A stretch of 17,508 nucleotides of DNA from Asterionellopsis glacialis (taxonomy: Eukaryota > Bacillariophyta > Plagiogrammaphyceae > Rhaphoneidales > Asterionellopsidaceae): assembly GCA_014885115.2 (NCBI GenBank), contig WKLE02000979.1, forward strand, positions 1 through 17,508. The letters run 5' to 3'. Position 1 is the stretch's first letter; each line of letters starts with the position of its first letter. The notes under the pieces were generated by a model. It did not search any database and was not told the origin of the DNA. It saw nothing but the letters and a program-made list of their open reading frames with translations. Both the position numbers and the translations under genes were made by a program. Of the stretch, positions 9,686 through 17,508 are shown in pieces.

Positions 9686-12600
9686 TTAGTCATCAAATTT
9701 GACACTTTTCTTCTTGTGATCTTTGACTGGTATTGTTTGAGCCGATGATGATTCTTCTTCAAGGTAATTGATGTTGTTGTCGTTATTATCGGTTTCTTGT
9801 TGTTGTTGTGGATCTTCTGCCTCATGAAACATGACTGTTTTTTGTTTCTTTGTAGGTCTTTCCAAAATATCATTAACAGTATCATGACTCGTTTTTATTT
9901 TCTTCTTGTCATTGTTGTCATTGGGACGAATCAATGATAAATGTTTTAATAAAAAGTGTAATTTAGCACTTTGATACTCTTTCGTTGCTGTATTACCAGA
10001 TTGAGATGCAGAATATATTTCCTCCATGTCATCATCATCATCATTGTCATTATTAGTTTCTTCTTCTTCTTGAGCAGACGACCTGTTGTCATCACCAAGA
10101 TTGTTCTTTTCAATGATATTATGGTTGATGTGTGATGTTGCATATGGTTGTCGTTTGGATTTGAATGACTCCTCTTGTAATTTAGTCATTAATTCTTCCA
10201 CACTATTCTGGGCCACCAGAGTTTCCACTTGAACAGACCCAACAGCACCCATTCGATACGCTCTAGATATAACTTGATTTTCCAATGATTTATCGTACAC
10301 TTCATCTAAAAATACAATATGGGTGACAAAACTTAAATCCAAACCTTCACTTCCGTCCTTACCCAAAAGCATGACAAAGCACGCCAAGGATTTAGTAAAT
10401 TTTTGTAATTCTTCTTGTCGTGCATAACCCCAATATTCAGCTACACACCCATGACCAAATCGACGTAACAGTCGATGTCCAACTAGATTTAATATAGGAC
10501 GAAATTGTGAAAATAAAATAACTTTCAATGGACGTTTTCCCTTGGGAAGGACAGTTTCACCCAAGATACGTGAGGCTGTCGAAGAAAAGTTAGGACTGTC
10601 AATGGTGTTGGATTGTAGAGGTGATGGTATTGTAAAATTACCACCACCATCACTTCCACCATCAATACCAACATGATACTGATGATAATATTGATTGGAT
10701 AAAAGGAGTTGTTCCAATTTGTTGGATATGTAATGAAATTTTGATTCCTCCATGGGACATGGTTCTGCTACTCTGTAACAAAGAGCACACTTTGAATGAC
10801 CATGGATTAGGACACATTCATCATGTTCTTCAAAACATAATTTACATTTCCCATCGGTAGCAGCTGGATCATATTCACAAAGATGTCCATCACCTGGACG
10901 GTGACTTGGCATGGCAGGTCGTCTTTCACTGGCTGGTTGTAATGCTACAGCACCAGCTAAATCTGGTCCATCATCACCACCTACACCATGATCACCTCTT
11001 CCTAAAATTGCAACAGGAGGATCTTCCTCATCTTCAAATATACGTGCATGTCGATCTTCATCGACACCATTCTCTTCCGTTGCTGTCTGACGATGCCGTT
11101 GTTGATATGATGTTGACGATTCTTGTTGTTCTTTCTTTTGGGCTTCTTCTAAATTCCATTTCCATGTATAATCTATACCAGGTTGAAGAAGTTGGAATTG
11201 ATCCACGTCAAAATCTTTGCTACATACCGGGCACGATGGTGTGGTTTGTTTGTCCATACATTCAGTACAGACCAAATCAGCACATGGTAACACCATCAAG
11301 GTACTTAATTGCATCCCACAATGCATACATCCTGATAGTTGTTCTGTCACTGCACGATGTAAAAAGTTTTCCACAACCTGTAGTTTGACACCCGTCACAC
11401 CATGCATTTTTAACAAATCCAAGGTTTCATCCCAATTTTTTTGTGTCAAGGTAGGTACAACCTGTGTTCCACCTGAACATGCTAATCGTACATTCCGTAA
11501 TGCCTCTCGTGCATGTTTGGCTTGTCGACGATGGAGTAACGAATCCTGCTTACCACTTGTTTTACCCTCCATACCTGTCGTGACAAGATTGGATTGGATA
11601 GCACACACCAAGGTATTGTAGGCTGTAATTTCTTCTTGACTCATGTTGGACAATGTTTTACAAAAGTTAGGTGGTGACAATTCTTCGATATCATCTTTCG
11701 TATGACGAACCATGAGTAATAATAATATGGATCGTAAACGAAAGAATGCTGCCAGATTACCCTCATTCCAACTCTTAAAAATATAATTTTGCCATACCTT
11801 ATCACCATCTAATCTTGGTGAAAAGAAATCATGTTGAAGAAATCTCATCAAACCTAATATATTGGATAATCCATTCTGTGATATGGTTTGTGGTGTAGGT
11901 GTTCCAGTCATGGCCCATCGACGTTGTGCTTCAATCCAGGCTGCAAAGCGGATTGCATTGCTTTGTGATCCTCCTCGCCCCATAGAATGACCTTCATCTA
12001 CAACTAATCGAAGCCAATGAACTTTTAGCAACGGGCATGCCTTATGAGTTGATCTATCTACACGAACCCTGTACAAGTTATTGTCATTCTCTTTTAATTC
12101 TTCTTCATAGCTACCATTCTTCCATTCATTGGATAATCTTTGATTGGTTGTAATGACAATACGGAACTCGGCAAGGAAATAAGGACTTGGAAGTCGTGCC
12201 TTTGTGGCTCTATCAATAAAAATCATAGGATAATGGGTGTTTGCTGCAGTTAGACTCATTATATCCACCATGCTATAAGACCCAGGTGTTTTATAATTGG
12301 AATCTCTAGCATGCGCTGGCGTATAATGAAAAATTATTGGGATTTCTGTAACAAGACAAAAAATGTGAAAGAAATGGAAAAAGAAAGTGAATACAAATGA
12401 TACGGGTGTCCAAGATACACGGAATTAGTTTCCATTACGGGTGGTATTGACATATTGTTCACACTTACTTGATGTACAATACGAAAAGTCGACATGCATG
12501 TTGATTTGTTCCTGCACCAAGAGTCCAACAAAGAACAAAAGAGAGACCCTGACTGAGTACGTACAAATGTGCAGCCATTATTAAAATTACATTGGCAAGA

Positions 12601-15195
12601 GCAAGGTCATAAGTGGTCGCCACACACCGTATTATTTCCCAACAAAAAAGTACTTACCTCCCAATGATTTTCAAGTGTTGTCGGGACGACCAATAAGGTC
12701 GAAGAGGATGGTATTAGTGACTTGAGTAACTTTCGTCGTTTTTGTTTTTCTAATATGGCTGCGACAGAACTATTTGGTTTTGCACATGAACTTGAAAATG
12801 ACTTTTTCGCGGATTTGACATATTTCTTTTTAAAGTCTCTCACTAACCCTTCAAATTCACTGTGAAGTCGTAAGGCTGCTTCCGAAATGAAATGATCGTG
12901 AGGATTATAGGTTGTAGCATTCATAAAGACTAGAAGCACATCTTCGTAAAACTCCTTAAAAGATGAAGCATAGTTTGGATCAGATCCAATCATGGCAAGG
13001 ATGTCATTGAAACATATGGGATGTGAAATGACTTCCAAGTAATCTTCACATTGATCTCGTACAGGGTCTACTGGGAACATAAAATAAGTAGAATCATCCA
13101 TGTGTTTGCAACCCCTGATGAGTGTCATTAGTAACTTATTCAAAGCTGGACGACGAAAACATGGTGTCATTTCTTCTTTCCAATAGACATTGAATATATC
13201 TTCATCTGTAGTGATTTCTGTATTGTCAATATGCCGTTTCTCTGTATCAAGACCCATAGTTTGAAGAATCAAGGAAAGGACTGTAATTGTTTTACCAAGT
13301 CCTGGATCATCACAAAGTAAACCACCTCGAGCTACTTTACGTGAGAGAGCAAATGATGGACTTTCGTCTGTTTCATTTTTACCAAGATGTCTTCTTTTGA
13401 AACTGGCGATAGATTCATTTCCTGTGTGAGGATCTATTCTTATACTCTTCATTTTTGTCGATGTTATTGTTGTTGTTGTTATGGGCGTAGTTGGCGTCAC
13501 AATGTTATAATGCTGAGGACGACGACGATTGCGAACTACCAGAGAAACAGAATTCCCACCTGATACAGCTCGATGTAAATCACCATGACAAAAAATATGT
13601 TGTGCATCATCAGTATCTGTGTAGGTTGATAATTCATGTGGATAAAGATTGTTGTTGTTATTGTTGTTGCAATCATTATTCAGTATGGATTCTTCTGTCA
13701 TTTCTACTGTTTCACGTCGTCTCATCCAATCTAATGATTTAATTTGATGTGTATATAATTGTAATTGTCGTAATCCTGGAACCACATGTCGTGTGGACTG
13801 ATGTAATTCTGTACAAGTACATCGTAAGGCATCTAATGACTTGGCACGTAAATAGGTACATATTTCTTGAATCAAATCCATGGGGAGTAATTGAAAGAAA
13901 TGGCATTTTTTTTGTTCTTCTTTTTCACGGTGAGGCTGTTGTGAATCATAATTATTACTTTTGTTGTTCTTTGTATCATGATTTGTTTTTGTGAGTATAG
14001 ATGTGCCCCCCGTTCTTGTTGGTGATGATGGCGACAATGGCAAACTATGATAAGAATCATGACGATGAGATGCAGTACCAAGTCGTATATATAATTCTTC
14101 CAAGGACATGGTAGGTGGAAACAAACTCGGTAACGATAATGATGATAACGTCTTTGTTTGGTGATCCAATTTCAATTGTTCCATTCGTTGATCCAAATAG
14201 GTCCAATCACTTCGAATCAAGGTAAATAATAATTGTGTCGAGGGGGGTAAGTATTTGGAGTGTCTAATATTGGTCGTTTTCCCAGTAGAACTATTTTTCT
14301 GGAGGATGGTAGTAGATAAGATTCTTTGTGGTCCCCTGTCGATTGTATCCTTTGTAGGATCTATTATGGACGTCTTCCATTGTGGAATTGTAAGAGTCAC
14401 AAGAAGAGCTGCTCGTACTACTTGTGTTGACATGTTTTGTTCATGGGAGCTACTATTACTACTACATGTGCCATCTTTTGGACTATTGTTGTCTTTGTGG
14501 GCGACTATTGATGATGATGATGAGGGTGGTTGGGTAAGTATCATTATTTGACATTGTTGTATTTGAACATGATTATATAGACTTTGACATTCCATAAAAA
14601 GTCCCATTATTAATGCAGCATCATCTCTTTGTGTTATTGATGATACATTTTGTTGTTCTTGTTGATTCGTTCGACGACGACGACGACGACGACGACGACA
14701 AGATGAACAACAAGACATATCAGCTACAGTACCATCAAACAACAAGGGTAATGATGGAGTTTTTTCAAGTTGAAAATGTATTGGAGAGTTTTTTGATAAT
14801 ATTTCATCACCGTGATTGCTATCGTTGTCAATCTGAAGGTTAGTTTGACACATTTTCAATACTAAATTACATCGAGAACAACTTCCACCACCATTGTTGT
14901 TATTGTTATCCTTGTAAATATTGTGAGTAGCATGCACATTATTTTTTGGCGATTCATTACCGTCATTCTTAGGATTCAAGTTGACATTGCACCATTGTCG
15001 TATAGGTAAGTCTTTGCGTACTGGAGACAAGGATGATGGAGTTGAAACACAACCAGCAGTCGTGCTTGTACTTTTGTTACGTTTTGTGTCCGCCACGGAA
15101 CAATGATTCATATCATCCTCATGGGCAACAATATGAACGAAGCAGTCCTCTACGAGAAGAAATCCTACTTCGTCATTGTCATTTGTACTCTCCAT
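9686..15195 (-). CDS. F-box / SNF2 (Rad5-SHPRH-like) ATPase with inserted bromodomain and RING-like finger (1746 aa)
   Basis: Three exons on the minus strand, 15195-12658, 12511-12469 and 12345-9686, join in frame to 1746 codons. Order of parts: an unstructured N terminus with Asn runs and a nine-Arg tract (167-175); an F-box at about 434-470 (LLPMDLIQEICTYLRAKSL); the start of the SNF2 ATPase at about 475; motif I DDPGLGKT (629-636); a bromodomain at about 680-795 (FPVDP, VISHP, YN764 as the predicted acetyl-lysine-binding Asn); motif Ia TLLVVPTT (833-840); motif II DEGH (977-980), the form seen in the Rad5/HLTF/SHPRH group; motif III WAMTGTP (1004-1010); a RING-like finger at 1200-1235; a second Cys cluster at 1350-1390; the C-terminal helicase lobe at about 1467-1580 with motif VI SRAYRMGA; and an acidic then basic tail. 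Predicted role: nuclear, ATP-driven DNA or nucleosome remodelling or fork repair, with ubiquitin-ligase recruitment by F-box and RING. Plants have an F-box/SNF2 relative (Arabidopsis At3g54460); the bromodomain position looks special here. The first ATG at 15195 is assumed as the start. Confidence 0.92.
12346..12468 (-). other. SNF2 gene intron 2 (123 bp)
   Basis: On the minus strand the donor is GTAAGT and the acceptor is TTACAG after a pyrimidine-rich stretch. The phase is 1, splitting the codon for Lys861. The intron's 3' half is T-rich. Confidence 0.87.
12469..12511 (-). other. 43-nt internal exon of the SNF2 gene
   Basis: The flanking exons are out of phase: exon 1 ends with a complete GAG codon, but exon 3 begins with AA before the next codon. 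A 43-nt segment preceded by TGGTGCAG and followed by GTAAGT restores the frame. It encodes EQINMHVDFSYCTS plus the first base of a Lys codon. The joined sequence reads ENHWE-EQINMHVD, the expected continuation of SNF2 motif Ia (compare NHW..QI.. in Rad5-type proteins). That match is strong evidence for the exon. If it is skipped, exon 1 joined to exon 3 reads three codons and then a stop. Confidence 0.88.
12512..12657 (-). other. SNF2 gene intron 1 (146 bp)
   Basis: On the minus strand the donor is GTAAGT directly after the GAG codon of residue 846, and the acceptor is TGCAG. The phase is 0. If retained, the frame runs 16 more residues and stops at 12607. Confidence 0.88.
14672..14698. repeat. 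(CGA)9 trinucleotide repeat
   Basis: A pure CGA run on the + strand, read as CGT codons on the minus strand, encodes Arg167-Arg175 of the SNF2 protein. It directly follows a Cys-Cys-Ser-Ser-Cys stretch. It is a microsatellite inside the coding region and may vary in length. The basic tract could act as a nuclear localisation or DNA-binding patch, but that is inference. Confidence 0.85.
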
Positions 15196-15328
15196 TGCTT
15201 GGAATCATAAACACAATCCTGTGCGACCAGAAACAATATCAATACTGCAGTGACTTGTTCTCTCTCCCGGCAACAGGGATGAGACGATGGTTGCAGTCGT
15301 AATTGGAGTTGGTGTAGACTGCAGTCTT

Positions 15329-15510
15329 ACCAGGTACCGCCCGCGCCAGGTACATGTACCTGTACCGGCACCGTACCTGTACGGGTACGATCGAGTACTA
15401 GTTAGTACCGTACCGGAACTGGACTGTCCGTGGGGGCTGCTGGGCCGGCTGCAAGAATGGACCCTGTATTCATAGAACTCTATCTCAACCAGTACCTGGT
15501 ACCTGTCGGG
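15329..15510. repeat. Cluster of GTACC / CAGGTAC palindromes
   Basis: Within about 180 bp there are repeated GTACC or GGTAC boxes, including ACCAGGTACC (15329-15338), a perfect 16-bp palindrome CAGGTACATGTACCTG (15347-15362), a CGTACCTGTACGGGTACG near-palindrome (about 15372-15389) and AGTACCTGGTACCTG (15491-15505). The cluster lies 130-315 bp upstream of the SNF2 start codon. The same motif recurs at the right end of the window. Confidence 0.7.
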
Positions 15511-15687
15511 AGAGGGATAACAAGCGGAACGAATTGAAGTAGGACGCTGGAGAGTAAAGAAAAGGGTTTCTCTAATATTATAGAGAGGGACTACAATTTC
15601 ATAGAAAGCATTTGTAGTGTTACGTTACATGATCTGAATTTAAAAGCAATGGTCAAATTCCTTAAGGTAGTCCATGGCAATGAATTC

Positions 15688-15718
15688 AAAAATCCGTTTT
15701 GGCAGAAAACAGATTTTT
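15688..15718. repeat. Hairpin with 13-bp arms
   Basis: Arm one (AAAAATCCGTTTT, 15688-15700) pairs with arm two (AAAACAGATTTTT, 15706-15718) with one mismatch around a GGCAG loop. It lies 76-106 bp beyond the EF-hand stop codon, so it would be in or near that gene's 3' untranslated region. A role in 3'-end formation or transcript stability is inference. Confidence 0.6.
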
Positions 15719-15793
15719 GATTTGAACCCCATGGTGGTCTCCATGAGAAAAATATTGACCTAACCCTAACCCAGACAGATGGTACCCCTGGAT

Positions 15794-16333
15794 TTAATCA
15801 TTCCACCTTCCATAGAAATGGCGGTACTTGTTATCCTCTCCATCAAGGTAGTAGCGAGCCCATGCAATTGCAACCTCTGATTGACTCAAAACTCCGTCTC
15901 CGTCTTCATCAATCATATTAAAACCATACAGAACATCATCATCCGTCAGGTCAGGGAAGATGGAAGTCACTACAGCCTTATACTCAGCGATACTGACCAC
16001 TCCATCCTTGTTGCTATCCATAGCTTTGAACACGTTGATGTTGTACTGTTCACAGACTTCAATATAGTTGGGGACTTTTTCAACGAACGCCTTCATATAT
16101 TCTACCCACTCGTCATAACTTTTGTTGTCGCCAAAGTAGGTCTGACCGGCAGTTACCCAGTATCCTTTGGCTTCATCATCAAAGTCCAATCCAACTTTCT
16201 TGGTTGCCAGTTTGCCCCAAGTTTCCCAGTCATCAGAGTTCACGAACCCTTTCTTGTCAAAATCTTTCATCACATATACGCGACGCCACTTTGCGTCTTG
16301 AAAAGAAGTTGGAAATGATGTATTAGAAGACAT
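15794..16333 (-). CDS. EF-hand calcium-binding protein, sarcoplasmic-calcium-binding-protein-like (179 aa)
   Basis: A small, presumably soluble Ca2+-binding protein. Two canonical EF-hand loops are visible: DSNKDGVVSIAE (106-117) and DEDGDGVLSQSE (142-153), each with the acidic ligands at positions 1, 3, 5 and Glu at 12. A third loop near the N terminus (24-35, starting DFDKKGFV) keeps positions 1, 3 and 6 but has Lys at 5 and Asp at 12, so binding there is probably weak or Mg2+-selective. Between them (about 60-80) lies a helix pair without a loop, the place of a lost second EF-hand. The size, spacing and Trp/Tyr-rich helices resemble the sarcoplasmic calcium-binding/calexcitin group of invertebrates. 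There is no signal peptide or membrane segment. The gene is intronless; the first ATG is taken as the start. The partner and process are unknown. Confidence 0.88.
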   Translation of the reverse strand: MSSNTSFPTSFQDAKWRRVYVMKDFDKKGFVNSDDWETWGKLATKKVGLDFDDEAKGYWVTAGQTYFGDNKSYDEWVEYMKAFVEKVPNYIEVCEQYNINVFKAMDSNKDGVVSIAEYKAVVTSIFPDLTDDDVLYGFNMIDEDGDGVLSQSEVAIAWARYYLDGEDNKYRHFYGRWND

Positions 16334-17508
16334 GGTACAGTATCAAACAGCGATAGTAATATTACGATGATCAGCGTATTATGGAATTGATGTTTCCTGG
16401 TATAATAAAGAGAGATAGTGATGAAAATGCAGATGATGTTGACATGACTGTTGAAATACGGAATTTGATTTGTTCTAGAATTTCCTGTACCAGGTATATC
16501 TTGCATATACCAGGTACACAAATAACCGTAATAGAATCTACTTATTGTATTTATCAATTGTAGTATAAGATTCAATTGAGAATATGAGAATATTTTGTTC
16601 GTCGTATCAATCGATTACGATTTTGATTGACTTCACTTGATCTCGTTTGACTACGATTGATTTCGTTCTAATGCTACCTGGTACCTGTATGTTCATTCAA
16701 TTTGCAATTTTTGGAGATAATTTTCGTAGAGTAGTCCCTTAAATAATTTTCATTGAATCGTGATTCCTTAAATCATTTTTCCATAAATCTCATTGCATAG
16801 AAAATTCCCAGAAAGTTCTTTTGTCAAAATTTAGGTACCCACATCATCGGATTCCCTTCCTCGTGCTTCCAGCAGGATTCAAATGGTGACTTACCTGACA
16901 TGTGCAGGAAGAAAAGGCATTGTTGAACTAGGATTGTAAACATTACCATTGACAGAAGTGGTAACATTGACAATGACAACATTGACGATGACAGTGATGA
17001 AGTATCTGATTGTTCTGTTGATGAGAAATAAAATAAAATAAGTCAGGGAGATGCATGATAATCAAAATTTTTGGTAATTAACACTGGAATAAGGTACGTG
17101 CACAGGTAATTCTCACATCAGCGGTTGCTACCGGTACTGACTGTCCGCTACCAGCATGTAATCAAATTAGTAGCTCACGTTTATTAGGGAAAAGAAAAAA
17201 GAAAAAAGTTCAATATAAGGATTAGAATATGACGACAGGCATGAGGATATTTAAATATATAGTAATATACTTTTACTGTACTTCTCTACAAATCATGGTA
17301 CCCAGGTACAGTACCTGCACTAACTCAATTGTACTAGACGCATGTACAAGTTCCCTGTAATTTTTTCCCTTTGGAAAAACTGTTTTGGTGCATGTTGCAG
17401 GCAGTTTTATTTTAGTACCTGGTACAGCAGGTACCTTTCGTGGCAAATAGGTTTGTAAGTACCAGGCCTACGATATCTTTATGTAAGTAGAAATTATACT
17501 GCATTTCT
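16334..17508. other. Right-end intergenic region
   Basis: I see no intact gene. The left part is the presumed EF-hand promoter. At 16592-16670 a loose array of TTGATT/TTGACT and TACGATT words repeats several times. Scattered CAGGTAC/GTACCTG palindromes continue to the window end (listed separately). At 16933-17031 one + frame reads an acidic, Asp-rich 32-residue peptide ending at TAA; it has no ATG and may be a chance low-complexity stretch or the tail of a lost gene. Confidence 0.45.
16484..17470. repeat. Dispersed CAGGTAC / GTACCTG palindromes
   Basis: At least five sites occur: CCTGTACCAGGTATA with ATATACCAGGTAC (about 16484-16516), TACCTGGTACCTG (about 16675-16687), CAGGTAC-A-GTACCTG, an inverted pair with a one-base centre (17303-17317), GTACCTG-6 nt-CAGGTAC (17415-17434), and AGTACCAGG near 17459. 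They are separated by 100-600 bp of unrelated AT-rich sequence, so they are dispersed, not tandem. Confidence 0.65.

Larger units (their letters stand above)
15196..15793. other. Intergenic: SNF2 promoter side and EF-hand 3' side
   Basis: Both neighbours are on the minus strand, so this gap holds the SNF2 5' region (left) and the EF-hand gene 3' region (right). A G+C-rich block at 15329-15440 is packed with GTACC palindromes. A near-perfect hairpin lies at 15688-15718. A short CCTAACCCTAACCC (15759-15772) is present. No coding region is supported. Confidence 0.5.

Noticed and set aside
10906..11388. Open + frame of 160 codons inside the SNF2 gene
   Set aside because: It is antisense to a well-supported helicase exon and has no domain of its own.
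12334..12531. Minus-strand open frame starting MLDSWCRNKS as a separate small gene
   Set aside because: It reads across an acceptor, the 43-nt exon in the wrong frame, and intron 2. The exon frame that gives EQINMHVD fits the SNF2 domain far better.
12271..12657. Exon 1 and the downstream ATPase part as two separate genes or a frameshift pseudogene
   Set aside because: The two parts look out of phase if only one intron is assumed, but a 43-nt exon with good splice sites restores the frame and supplies the missing motif Ia sequence.
15759..15772. CCTAACCCTAACCC as an interstitial telomere
   Set aside because: Only a little over two units; too short to distinguish from chance.

Overview
The window looks like AT-rich nuclear DNA of a diatom or a close stramenopile relative. 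Three things suggest this: a surface-type protein built of Pro-Ser decapeptide repeats with a small six-cysteine domain, a membrane-anchored sulfotransferase of a kind I recognise from diatoms, and a decayed transposon-like ORF with a D-H-T-D-G-C motif that I recall from diatom repeats. Introns are few and short (123-192 bp) with ordinary GT..AG ends. No bacterial operon structure, rRNA, tRNA or CRISPR array is visible. Species cannot be fixed from the sequence.

Layout. Positions 1-4581 hold no intact gene. This stretch contains a threefold A-rich repeat (521-664), a frame-broken transposase-like pseudogene (about 961-1840, + strand) and weaker remnants. Next come a Pro/Ser-repeat single-pass membrane protein (4582-5901, +), a convergent Golgi-type sulfotransferase (6254-7606, -), a 1.2-kb divergent intergenic region, and RPA3, the small subunit of the single-strand DNA-binding complex RPA (8845-9414, +, one intron). 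RPA3 converges on a very large SNF2 ATPase gene (9686-15195, -, three exons, 1746 aa). Last is an EF-hand calcium-binding protein (15794-16333, -). The right end (15.3-17.5 kb) is intergenic and studded with short CAGGTAC/GTACCTG palindromes.

The most interesting item is the SNF2 gene. It encodes an F-box, a split SNF2/Rad5-type ATPase, a bromodomain inserted between helicase motif I and motif Ia, a RING-like finger whose usual histidine ligand is aspartate, a second tandem cysteine module, and the C-terminal helicase lobe. So one chain appears to combine chromatin reading, DNA translocation and two ubiquitin-ligase-type elements. Its reading frame is restored only by a 43-nt internal exon (12469-12511). 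Skipping that exon would give an immediate stop and a truncated F-box plus bromodomain protein.

RPA3 and the Rad5-like ATPase, both tied to replication stress and repair, lie tail to tail 271 bp apart. The repeat protein and the sulfotransferase, both predicted membrane or secretory proteins, are also tail to tail. Whether either pairing is functional is inference.
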